Part shown: positions 30,321 to 41,497 of the stretch, piece by piece
Layout of the letters: each line of letters opens with the position of its first letter
How positions within the stretch are numbered: position 1 is the stretch's first letter
Assembly: GCA_003868215.1 (NCBI GenBank)
Contig: QWDQ01000020.1
Location: forward strand, 124,001 to 188,000
DNA: 64,000 bases
Source: Pseudophaeomoniella oleicola
Lineage: Eukaryota > Ascomycota > Eurotiomycetes > Phaeomoniellales > Phaeomoniellaceae
Direction: 5' to 3'
Made by a program: the position numbers and the translations under genes
The notes under the pieces: generated by a model
Database searches by the model: none
What the model was told of the DNA's origin: nothing
The model's input: only the letters and a program-made list of their open reading frames with translations

Positions 30321-30504
30321 ATTGATTGAATCACCTCGGTATAAGACCCGGGTAAACAGGATGTGAGATAGAGATCTCGCAACCAAAAAAAAAGAGAAGA
30401 AGCAGCCAGCCAACACCAAATGGTGTGCTGGGAAAAATTGGAACTTGCAGACTACTTATCTACTTTGTCAGCATGAAGATTGAAGGGGGTAGTGTGAGTC
30501 TTAC
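30321..30504 (-). promoter_or_regulatory. Hairpin leader and 5'UTR intron of orphan gene C
   Basis: Reading toward the ATG: an intron at about 30504-30452 (GTAAGA, GCTGAC branch, AAGTAG), then a hairpin CCAGC-ACACCA-TT-TGGTGT-TGGCTGG at 30431-30406. Then come TTTACCCGGGTCTTATACCG (CGG-N8-CCG) and AGGTGATTCAATCAAT before the ATG. Confidence 0.6.
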
Positions 30505-31552
30505 AGCCAGAAGGTAAGTATTTGACTATCATTAGGAAAAGAGGGAAAAAGGGAAAAAAGTGTGAAGGGGAGAAGTTGAAGTTTTAAAAAGGTGAGAGAT
30601 CGGGATCAATCTGGTCAAGCCTATTTCTAGAAATCATTCTGGTGTTCGCGTCAACAGAGCAATTTCACGTCTAGGCCAGCTTCACTTTGTATATCTGGTT
30701 ACTCGTTTTCAGCTCAGGTATGCCAAATCTACATTCATCAGATCATTATCACCTATTATTTTATCATGGCTGAGGCGTTCATGTTGCTTCAGGTCAGGAC
30801 ATGGACAGACTGCTGGTATCTACTTTACATTGTTATATCATCATTACTTGAAACCACGCACGATCAAAATTTTCCCACTGGATTTGGTCTACCACTGAAG
30901 GTATGATCATATCTATACTGTATTTCCATCTTTAGACGAAGTATGTTGGATTATAACGACAATTCTCAAGTTCAATGAGTTCCCCTACTCTCTCGGATAG
31001 AAGGATGGCTTCGGTGCAAGCACAGTGCTTACCGTATAAGCCACTGAATGGCAGTAGCAATGCCAAACGATGGAATGGTATTCCACCTGGCACAATTGAC
31101 CACGCTATGCCGTTCAGCGCACTCAATACTTTATGGTTTTGGTGCCATCCTTCCTCAAGCGTAGAGCTACCGTCATTGTATTGTGCTTGTCTCATCCCCC
31201 TGTCTCTGTACAGAGTGGATTTATGGCTTCGCTAATGTTTCGCAGACATCCCCGAACATGAAAATCTTATTGATCTCCTTCACTCACAACTCAGACTTGA
31301 TTGCGACAAGATAGGGACCGCTTACAGACAAATTGACAAGAATATAAAGATACATCCATCACGCTTTTGAAATTCGGCCCTAAATTCATGGGTGTGAGAA
31401 ATAACTAGGCATGCCAGGAGAACCTTGCATGTGAAGTTGAGAAGCTGCCTCAGCTGAACATCCTTAGGGAATGAGTACTCTCTATGGAGCCTTTGGACCT
31501 TCTCTGCGACCTGGACCGAGCATGCGTTGGCTTTGATAGCCCTACTTGTGGG
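30505..31552. other. No supported gene
   Basis: Promoter side of gene C and 3' flank of gene D. ORFs of under 90 codons only. Confidence 0.4.
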
Positions 31553-34500
31553 TTAAGTCCACATTGTCTCTCGTCTGGCTTTTGTCATTAGACATGTCAA
31601 AGTTGGCTTTTGAGCTCTCCATGTCGGATGACGCTTGTCCCATGTCTCTTTGTTTGCTCGTATACACTCAACAACAGGAGGCGGGAGGCCTGGTAGTTCC
31701 AAAGCGTCCATCTGCTCGACGCTGAAATCCAGATATGTTGGCACAGCGTGCTCATTCCCCTGCCTACGCACCGAGGTCCTTATCGAGCTTTGTTTCGCTG
31801 GCCTGCTGTCATCGTCGGATCCCAAGACTGTCGAGGTATATCCGACCCTATGCCCTTCCCTTCTGGTTGACGATCCCGAATTACCGATGGGTGCAGGCGT
31901 CTCATTCCTTTCGCGGTTAGGGTGACGGAGATCGGAAAGAGGAGTGTGAGGTTGAGGAGAGAGATCAGGGTTGTCGAAGTCTCGGGTGTCAGGGTGACTG
32001 ATGTTGTCACTTTCCTCGTCATCGCTCGTGTATCTGGATGAAGAGTCGTCAATCTGCTTTCTGATCTTTGGGGCACGCCGTTGTATCGTATCATCTTCGG
32101 AGACTCTGGCTCTCTTTTCTCCTTGACCGAATCGATCTACAGTAGCGAGCAATGTAGCTCTTTGCCGCTGGAGCGCTGAAATTTCCTTCTCAGCAGTGTG
32201 CCTCAACCTAGTCTCAGCGTCGTATAGATTCTGGTACATCCTGGTCTGACGTTGTTCGGTTTCCAGTTGTTCGTGCATACTTGTTTCCTGCGCTTCCAGT
32301 TCCGTTGCGAGAGACTTCTCATTAGTCCTCGCACTCTCCAGCTGGCCAGCAAGCTGTTCTATCTTGTCCGATTTCTGATCAAGCATCACCTTCATTCGTT
32401 CGTTGTCAGCTGCGACGTATTCCATCGTCCTGACCTGAGTCATCGCTTCTTCCAACTCCTCCTCAGTATCTTGTAGAGAACGGCGTAGTTCGTCGTGCTC
32501 AGCCAGATCTTTTGTAAGAGTATCGATTCTGGCGCGAGCTGCGTCTAATTCTTGACCTTTGTCTTGGAGTTCCAAATTAGTTCTTTGCACGCTATATTTC
32601 TCTCGGTTCAGAGCCGACTCTGCTGCCGTTCTGTTTGCTCTCTCTTGTCCCAGATCCGCTTCTGCTGCCATTCGACTCGCTGTCTCGCTGTCTCGCGTGT
32701 CAGAGATGTTTCTACTCTTCTTCGATCGATCCTCTCCTGTTTAAGATCAGCTTCATCATCTTTAAACGATCGCATCAGATTCATTGATTCCAACACCTTG
32801 AGCCTGGCATCTTGAAGTGCATGACCCTGCTCATTATAGTCTTTCACCTTTTGTTCGAGGGTCGTAATCCGAGATCGAGCGTCTTCTAGTTGTCTAACGT
32901 TACCTTCAAGTTGGAACCTGATCATAGACGCCTGAATCTTCTCTTGTTCCAGATCAGACTCTGCTTCGATTCGTTTTGCCTTTTCCTGTGTGACTTCTTC
33001 CAAAGTTCTCTCACTTTCTTGTTTCAAAGTCAACTCTGCGGTCAGTCGATGATTTTTCTCCTGCTTGAGCTCTTCCGCTCCAATCTCCCTTTCTTGTCTA
33101 AAAGCTGATTCTGCTGTCAGATGAAATCCTCTCTCCTGCCTTACCTGTTCCGCTTTGGTTTCTCTGTCACGTCTTAAAGCCGATTCCGCGGCTAGTCGAC
33201 TTATTTTTTCTTGGTTGACCTCTTCCGCTCTAATCTTTCTTTCCTGTTCCAAAGCCGTTTCTGCTGCCAGTCGAAGTCTCTTTTCTTGCTCAAGCTCTTC
33301 CGCCTTGGCCTCCCTTTCCTGACGAATGACCATTTCAAGGTCTTGCGCGGACCCAATCAACGTTGTTATTTCGATGGCCGGGAGAGGGATCTCTGTGAAC
33401 TCAATACCTCGGCGTAAAGCACCCTCGGCTGCAACAAGGTCCGCTCGTTTACCCTCCAGTTTTGTTGACAGTTCGATTAACCTGATCAATTCTTGTCGAT
33501 TGTCAAGGGTTCTCTTGCTGAGAATATTGATTTGACCAGCCTCTTCGAGTTGGAACGTCTGTTTCTGTTTAGTCAGCAATCTTTCACGTTCATTCAACCA
33601 AACCTCTTTCCATCCAACTTCCGCTTGCTGTTCATATATGGTTCCGGTTGTCTTCATTTGGTCTTTCTTTTGCGCATCCAAATATGCCCTCGTCTCATTA
33701 TTAGACGCGAGGCGTTTTCTATTCCCTGTTCGCGATTGGCAAGGCCCCTCGCTGTCTTGCCAAGCTGTTGCGAGTGTTTAGTGAGGGTTTCCCTCTGCCT
33801 TCGTTGATTGGCCTCAACCGCCGCTGCATCTTGTATCGTCGTTTGCGCAGTAGTATACCTTTCTGCCATATCTGCCAGTTGCGTGTCCTGCTCCTTGACT
33901 TTCTGCGCCAATTCACTGGCACGATTCTCGAGCTCCTGTATATTTTGTCCCTTCACGCGAACCTGCTCATCGAGATCGCTGGATTGTAACATCTTCTCTT
34001 CAACAGCTTTTACAGTCTGTCCCTGTCTCTTGTCAAGTTCCTTAACCTTTGCCTGCAAATCCTGGAAGGTGTTTTCGTTTGTCTTGAGCTCTTCTGCTTC
34101 AGAATTTCCTGAACTTGAATAGATTGCTGCTGTATCTTATCGATTTCGTTTCTTTTCTCCATCAGCTCTGAATCGAGCTTGTTGGCGGATATGCGTTGCT
34201 TCTCGAGCTCCTTTATCACCTCGTCTAACCTGGTTTGAGCATCCGTCTTTCTCTCTTGAAGCCGTTCCAGATCAGTTGCCCCTTTTCTCTTCCTGGACTC
34301 TAAATCAAGATCCGCAGTTGTAACCTCACCTCGCAACTGAACCATACGGTTCTCTTTACTTTTGATGTCTTCTGTTAGCTGATCACGCTGCTTCGTAGCA
34401 TATTCAAGCTCTGCGTATCGAGCCTCCTTCTGACGTTCCGCATCCTGCAAATCTTCGACGAGAGAAGCCTCTTCGCCTTTCCAACGCTCGCTCACTTCTT

Positions 34501-34750
34501 TCAAGTCATGAATCAACCCCCTATACGCCCCTTCAAGTGAGGAAATAGAATCAGGAAGCGAATTTATGAGATTTGCCGCAGGGCCAAAGTCGTCCTTGGT
34601 CCCCTTTAGAAATACCAGCCGCCGACATATTTCGAGAACAGCATCAATGGGTTCCCTGAGGACCTCTGAAGGATTCCTTTGACTATCAAAAGGGCCCAGG
34701 AGCTCCTGTAGCCGGGCTGACAATTGATGAGGATTTGTATAAGCAACCAT
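31553..34750 (-). pseudogene. Orphan gene D: very long coiled-coil gene in four successive frames
   Basis: From the ATG at 34750 the frame is open to 34010, and coiled-coil coding continues without pause in three further frames (to 33654, 32608 and 31553). Together this is about 1,060 codons. The changes fall near 34080-34110, 33685-33710 and 32670-32700, and all three are in the same direction. I see no intron with proper ends and length at any of them. The N-terminal about 90 residues (from MVAYTNPHQLSARLQELLGP) are not coiled coil. The rest is heptad-rich and includes five 25-residue tandem repeats (about 33300-32926; EELEQEKRLRLAAETALEQE and variants). The last part is a Ser/Asp-rich tail. 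Family unknown. It is either a broken gene, one with unusual splicing or frameshifting, or affected by base errors. Confidence 0.55.
32926..33300 (-). repeat. Five tandem 75-bp coding repeats in gene D
   Basis: Each unit encodes 25 residues of the form E-(E/Q)-(L/V)-x-QE(K/R)-x3-L-(A/T)-AE-x-AL-x-(Q/R)-(E/D)-R-x3-A. The 25-residue spacing is regular over all five copies, and two weaker copies follow. Confidence 0.75.
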
Positions 34751-34870
34751 GGCTTAAAAAACCAGGTTACGCACTGAGTGCAGTGCTACAAGGAGGCGAT
34801 GCTCCAACAAAGAGAGGAAAAGAAGCGCCAGTATATGACCAGCGGCGCAGATTTAGAAGACAACGCCGAA
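34751..34870 (-). promoter_or_regulatory. Hairpin leader of orphan gene D
   Basis: GCACTG-CACT-CAGTGC (34786-34771) is followed by GTAACCTGGTTTTTTAAGCC and the ATG. A GCGCC/GGCGC stem lies further upstream near 34826-34850. The T-rich GGTTTTTT element is shared with genes A and B; the CGG-N8-CCG hairpin is not preserved here. Confidence 0.5.
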
Positions 34871-35267
34871 ATAGTAAGTGAACCCAAGTAAAATCTCTCG
34901 CCCAGCTTGAACCTTCACGATGGAGGAGTTGTTACCATGGGGACGCGCAAGAGTTGAGGCTGGTTGTATCACAGACACATACAACAGCACATGAGATTGG
35001 GAAAGTTGAAAACGTTGAGCTCAATATTCTACTTCTATCAAACCAACTGATCGGAATCTAGATGGATCGGCCCTCGCTAATACCGTGACAATAACAGATT
35101 GCCCACCCATAATGTCTGTGTACGAACACTGCCAATAACGCCGTTTTATCAATTCCCCGTCTCCCCAAGTACCATCAAGAAACAAAACAGACCATGATGC
35201 GCCGAACGAAAGCAAAACAGAAGAAGAAGAAGAGGGGATATATACACAGAACCCGCGCATGTAACAC
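34871..35267. other. Promoter of gene D and 3' flank of the Ca2+-ATPase gene
   Basis: No gene seen; a short GAAGAA run lies at about 35219-35233. Confidence 0.4.
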
Positions 35268-38200
35268 CTAACGAACGACCTCGTCCGGTACCGTCAAGGT
35301 GATGGGAGGAGGACTAAGATCCTGCGGCTTTCTATCGTCTTGTGTCTTCTGCAGCTCCCCAGGTGTTCCGACAACAGCTTCCTCGTCATTGGCCTCGAGC
35401 TTGTCTTCTTCAGGTTTCTTCCCTCTTACTTTTGAGATGACTCTCTTACTGACTCGTGCCAGACTCCTCCAGGCATGCTTGACGGGTCGAAACACGGTGC
35501 TCATGACTGCACTCAGCGGGGTCCAAACCACTTTGAACGCCTTCACGACTCCGTTGAATACGACTGCGAAGTGTTTGTCGGGGATACATCTCAAGAAGAC
35601 AGCCCAGATGAGACAGGGTGCACTGGCGCCGAGACATACAGCCCATTGCCACCCGTTGATCTTCGTGATCCCAAATGCGCGACCACCAACGAAAATTATC
35701 ATGATCTGACCGGCAACCATGATCACGTTGATGCCCAGGAACCAAAAGTTCTTGTGGACGTTCTCGAAGACGTTGAATTTGTTGTCCAGGCGTCTATTGT
35801 TGAGTTCATTGAAAATCTGCATCCAGGTGAAGGTGTTGAAGACCATGGTATCGAGCTCCGCTGGGGTCGTGGAGGTGAATATTCTGGAACCAGCGAAGTA
35901 CAGAACGAATGTTACGGCAAGTTGGTACACGGTTTGTCCTGAAATCATCTTCCACATGTTGATTGTGATTAGAGGTGCGGATTTTGGCTCAGGAGGTCGA
36001 TTGAGGATTTTCTTCGTTGGCGCATCAGTGGCAAGCGCAAGGGCTGCGAGTGTGTCCATGATCAGATTGATCCAAAGGAGCTGTACAGCTGTAAGGACGG
36101 AGCTGTTGGAGCTGCTGGACACCGCAGAGACGAACGTTATAATCACGGCGGTAATGTTAACGGTGATCTGGAACTGGAGGAACTTCTTGACCGCATCGTT
36201 GACTGCACGACCCCACATCAAGGCGGTAATAGTCGACGAGAAGTTGTCATCGAGAAGGATGATGGAAGAGGCCTCTTTCGCTACTTCTGTACCGGCGATG
36301 CCCATGCTGAAACCAACATCGGCAGTCTTTAACGCAGGACCATCATTTGTACCGTCGCCTGTGACCGCTACTGTCTCTCCCAGATGTTTGAGGCGAGCCA
36401 CAAGAACTCTTTTGTCTTCTGGAGAGGATCGCGCCAGAACCCGAAGTCTGGGGAGGATAGCATCACGCTCTTCGTCCGAGAGTTGTCTGAACTTGGGGCC
36501 TTCCATGACAACAGCGTCAGGAGTCATGATTCCGCACTCAGTGGCTATAGCACGTGCGGTGGTCATGTTGTCACCGGTAACCATGCGCACGACCACACCG
36601 GACTGCTGGCATTGGGCGACAGCGTCTACCACTCCAGGTCGAAGAGGATCATGAATCCCTACCACACCGATCCACGTCATTTCGCTGAAAATGGAGTCAA
36701 AGTCGACCGTTGATTTGTCCTCTTCCAATGTCTTCGCACCAGCAGGTGGCCATTGCTCAAAGTCTTTGTAGAGGAAGCCGATTGTTCGCAGAGAGTGTTC
36801 TGCATAAGTCTCGATGACTTCTTCCAGCGTTGTGCGCTTCTCTTCGACGAGGATCTCAATCGAAGTGTCAGAGGAGAGGTCTTGAGAAAGAGTGGAAGTA
36901 GCCCGGGATAGCATTATTTCAGCAGCGCCTTTCACAAAAAGACGATACTTTCCTGATTGTTGACGAACCACCACACCCATGCATTTACGAGCAGAGTCAA
37001 AGGGAATGAGCTGCACAATATCTGCATTCGCCCTCTCTTCAGCAACGTTGTTCAGCCCCAAGTGCTCGGTTGCGAGGACAAGAAGAGCCGTCTCCGTCTT
37101 CGATCCAACAAACGTCGGCACTCCTTTCTCTTCACCCTCGAAAGCCGTGCTGTTGATGACGAGGGACTCGCGAATGAGATCTTTGACGGGTCTTGCCAAA
37201 TTTCCGAACCTAGCACCAAAGCTTGAGTTGGCTCCATATCCGTCTCCGGTGGTTGAGCAATGCTCGTCGACAGATATGGTTCCAGCCACGACAGTCATCT
37301 TGTTCTGCGTGAGAGTACCGGTTTTGTCGGAACAGATTGTGGTAGCGTTACCCATTGTCTCGCAGGCGCGCAGGACACGAACCAGGTTGTTCTCTTTCAA
37401 CATGCGGGTGGTCGCAAATGCCAAAGCCAGGGTGACTGCCAGTGGGAGACCCTCTGGTACAGCAACGACAATGACAGTGATGGCGACGATGAGAATATCG
37501 AGGAACTCTTGTCCTTTGACAGCAGCACTCGCTGTATTAGACGATAAATGGGCAAGGAACCGGATGAGTAATACGAAGAACAGGAGTCCAGCAGCAGATG
37601 AGCCGAGACCGCCTATCCAATTCGCAAGTTGACCAAGTTTGACCTGAAGTGGTGTTTCCTCGCTTTCAGTCTGGAGACTCATGAGTATCTTACCGTACGA
37701 GCTGTTGACGCCGACGCTCGTGACGACAAAAGTACCAATGCCTTCTAGGACCTTGCTACCAGAGATGATAAAAGGGTCTAGCTTCTTCGAGGCTGTACCT
37801 TCGTTCATTCGCTGCCAGACTTCGTGTCCGGATGTCTTCTTGATCTGATCTGATTCACCTGTCGCAGAAGATTCATCACACTTGACGCCATGACCAGAAA
37901 TGAATACACCGTCTGCCGGGATAGCATCACCTGGCTCCAAATGTATAATATCGCCTGCTGTAATATCATGGACCGAAATTTGTACAGACTTTCCTGATCG
38001 GATAGCCTTGACTTCACGGTCATCTTTCTGCAAAGGGTTAGCAGGTATATTACGGTGAGTGCTGTTGCCTTACCCTCTTGTTCAATTTCATGAATTGACG
38101 TTCCTTCTGCCAGTCATTTGCAGCGCCAACAGAGACGACGATGATGATAGCCACACATATGGCAACGCCTTCCACCCAATCGACAGACGAACCGCCACTG

Positions 38201-38979
38201 AAGGTTTCATAGAGACCCAATGCCAATGAGATCACGGCTGCGATCGAGAGTAAGATCAAGATCTTATCGTTATAGGCTTTCCATATCAAGACCCATATGC
38301 TGGCTGCTTTGCGTTCTGGTAAGCGGTTATCTTTGAAGACCCGCAGACGATCGCAGAATTGATCCATGATCTCTTGGTCTGTGGCCTGCATATCTTTCGT
38401 ATGTACGGGTACAGATTTGTCGGAGACTCTGTGTTGGGCGTCCGAAAACGTGACCGCTCCATCAAGACGAGCCTCGTCAATCGACAGGCCAGCGTCAAGG
38501 TCAGTTCGCAGACCTTTTGCTATGCCTTGAAGACCTCCAAGTACTCGAAAGGCTTCCAAAGATTTCGGGTTGATAAGTTTGTTCAACTGCCCAGGGGAGA
38601 ATGCGAAAGGATTATTCTCAACCTCAAAGTCTTGTTCAGTTCCTCTGTCCGGTCTTAGCACATCGGAAGGGTCTAGGTGTTCCCATGATGATTCGTTGAC
38701 CGCTGTATTGACCGAACTCGATCTCGTTCGAGCTGTAATGTCACTCGCTGACTGAAACGATCCAGACCTGGAACGTAATGTCTCACCGCTCAGTGAAGGG
38801 GTTACTGGCGAATTCGGGGCAGGACTCAGGAACGACTTCAATCCGGTTGGAGAACGTGGTGATAGTTGATCTCTTGATTCTGGTTGTGGTGTCACTGGCC
38901 GCTCTGACTCTGCGTTTGAGTGGTCTGTCATGGTTGTATCAATCGATATAGTTGGGGGAATGGGGGTTCTTTCTGTCAT
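35268..38979 (-). CDS. PMC1: P-type Ca2+-transporting ATPase (PMC1/PMCA type), 1221 aa
   Basis: Two exons, 38979-38074 and 38027-35268, with a 46-nt intron (GTAAGG donor, GCTAACC branch, TGCAG acceptor). The join gives MKLNKR-KDDREVKAIRSGK. The long N-terminal tail (about 200 residues) is Ser/Thr/Pro-rich. The core has TGES (actuator, about 358-361), PEGLP in a membrane helix (about 493-497), the phosphorylated Asp536 in CSDKTGTLTQ, and GDGTNDGPAL in the hinge. The first pair of membrane helices lies at about 250-295. The transporter pumps Ca2+ out of the cytosol; fungal PMC1 proteins are mostly vacuolar. A basic C-terminal tail ends with an acidic/proline region. An ATG 16 codons downstream is an alternative start. 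Confidence 0.93.
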
Positions 38980-40113
38980 GGTGGCAGCAGTGACAACAAT
39001 ACGTGCAATTTATAGCAGACATGTAGGAGACGGAGTTGACATAAGGAGATGTTGCACAAAGTCTCATGGGCTGCCTACAGAAGAGACATACGTAGCGTGC
39101 CTTATATCGTACAGAGTTCACGGGAGGGGTAGGCAGTGAGGCAGTGAGGCAGTGGAAATGCACAAATTCCAAGGCCAGGTATCAGCGTATTCAAACGGAT
39201 CATTAGCGCGTGCAGAATCATTGCGGTGGTTGCACGTTGTGATAGTTGCACTTTTTTGCACTGCCACTTACCAAGATTCTGGGCCAAACGAAACTTCATC
39301 CCAAGACGGACTGCCAAGTCAAACAGGCGCAAGTTCATATCTATCGCTGGCGCTTATAACATGTCTAGTACCGATGCAGAGTGGAATTTGCGTATCTGAT
39401 ATAAATCTCACAGCAACGAACCGATTGACGGAAGGAATGTTGGAAAACTTCGAATTTTGACGATGATGCTGCCAACGCCGGCTGTGTCGTCGCAAGGCTT
39501 GGCAAAATCTTGACTCAGCATCCTCACATTCTGCCTTGACTCCAGCCATTCTCAGTGCCCAATTTCTTTCCGATCATAGTGGAAGACAGCAAAGTATCAC
39601 AGATCGAAGGAATGTTCATATTCAATTGTAACAAGGAAAAGAACACAATACGCTTGTGATAGTAAGCGTCGGAGCTTACGGTGTGTTGTTGACTTTACTG
39701 AGATCGATGTTGCAGTAGAGAAAGGCAGAACAACGACACAAAACGATGAACATAACGCATACGCCTGACCTGCTTCGCCACCTTTCTTTCTCGGATTGTA
39801 ATCAGGTTCTCCAGCGTAAAGTTTTCACATCCAGTCGGCGATGCCAGTAGTGTGTGTGAGAGTTCATTCGAGGAGTCTCGAGATGGCGACATCAAAAGGG
39901 AAGGTGCGGCGAGATATTGAAGAAACACCGATACGGTTTAGTCTACTTTTTTAATTGCCAAGCATTGAGGAAACCCGCACACAACATCCAAAATTGAAGG
40001 TCTCAAAGGCGCCATCTCCAATATCTCGTTCGTCGACCACCGATCTTTCAACAACCAACACTGCCAATTTCCACCAGATCAGCGGTTGATCTAGAGATTC
40101 ATCAATCGCAATC
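38980..40113. other. Divergent promoter region, no gene seen
   Basis: Lies between the Ca2+-ATPase and eS7 genes. A short GTGAGGCA tandem repeat occurs at about 39135-39152. Small ORFs on both strands lack support. Confidence 0.4.
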
Positions 40114-40935
40114 ATGGCAGCCGTCAACAAGATCGCTTACAACAGCCCATCGAGGGCTAAGCCTTCCGAACTCGAGGAGCAAATCGCTCAGGCTTTTTAC
40201 GATCTTGAGACCAACACTGCAGACTTGAAGGCTGCTTTGCGACCATTGCAGTTCGTTTCTGCTCGTGAGGTACGAATACACCGTCTACAATTTACTCTCA
40301 GAAAGAATTCTCAAGAGGAGGGCAAGCGCGAATTTCGCACAATGGAGTGAACTTGGCGCACGACTTTCACAAGTATTTGACTGACAAGCTTTGTTCATGC
40401 AGATCGAGGTCGGCCACGGCAAGAAAGCAATTGTTATCTTCGTCCCAGTTCCTCTCCTCCAAGGTTTCCACAAGGTCCAACAACGGTATGTTCACTCCAG
40501 CAAGTTCGCTGACACCGGGCAACATCCAGCTATACGATAGGACATTGGTAAACTAACACAGACAATAGATTGACCCGTGAACTCGAGAAGAAGTTCTCCG
40601 ACCGTCACGTCATCTTCCTTGCTCAGCGTCGCATCCTCCCTACCCCAAAGCGTAGCAACCGCAGCCGAAACACTCAAACTCAAAAGCGACCAAGGTCCCG
40701 CACGCTCACCGCTGTCCACGAAGCTATCCTCGGCGATGTCGTTTACCCAGTCGAGATTGTTGGAAAGAGACTCCGTACTCGTGAGGATGGTAGCAAGTTG
40801 TTGAAGGTTATTCTTGACGAGAAGGAGAGAGGTGGTGTTGACTACAGACTGGACACCTACAGTGATGTGTACAGAAAGTTGACTGGCAGAAGTGTGGCTT
40901 TCGAGTTCCCAATTAGCGCTCAGGGTGAATACTAG
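40114..40935 (+). CDS. rps7: 40S ribosomal protein eS7, 201 aa
   Basis: Exons 40114-40269, 40403-40485 and 40569-40935 (introns of 133 and 83 nt; donors GTACGA and GTATGT, acceptors TGCAG and AATAG). The product begins [20 protein letters not shown]. It includes the conserved [20 protein letters not shown] and [20 protein letters not shown], then [20 protein letters not shown], and ends [11 protein letters not shown], all diagnostic of eS7. It is a small-subunit protein needed for 18S rRNA maturation. Length matches the family exactly. Confidence 0.96.
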
Positions 40936-41497
40936 ATGCTAGTATTGCGGTTGGGATGTTGGGAATTGTGCACAATGGCATAGAGAACAAGCGATAGCAT
41001 AGGGATATGGGCTATGCGATCTGCTGTGAAAAAAGCTCATGGCATGCTTCACAAAGATATGTAACGGTGGGCGTCAATTCGAGTTCAGGGCTTAGCCTGA
41101 TTGCATGAAATCAAAAACTTCATTCAAACATCTTCACACTAGGTCTTTGGATACGCTCATGTGGCCATATTTGCAGCAAGTAGTCCAATTGTAGTTTCTA
41201 ATTTGACTGTAGAGTCTCGTACTGTAGGCACAATTCTGTAGTGGGGATCTTGATCGTCACCGTTGACTTACTTATTTACCTCTCGGACAAGTCTACCATC
41301 TAACAAGTTCGCGCACGACGCTGTACACGAAACATCCAGATTCAAAGCAACAAGTTGCAGTATCGCGGTTCCTTCTTCTCTGCCAGAGCTGGAGGGTACG
41401 GCGAAATCTGTCTGTTCTCTGGGCTGGGCGCGACCTCCACAACAACAATGTAACCCTGCGGCACTGAGCTTTCGACCTCCCTTTCACCTAGGTCTCC
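40936..41497. other. Intergenic, no gene seen
   Basis: 3' flank of eS7 and promoter of the dynactin gene. Confidence 0.45.

Noticed and set aside
34010-34110. Programmed ribosomal frameshift in gene D
   Set aside because: No canonical slippery heptamer or strong downstream structure common to all three changes. Decay or base error is simpler.
35299-37632. Large plus-strand ORFs opposite the Ca2+-ATPase gene (up to 311 codons)
   Set aside because: They are antisense shadows of a highly conserved coding sequence and have no family features.
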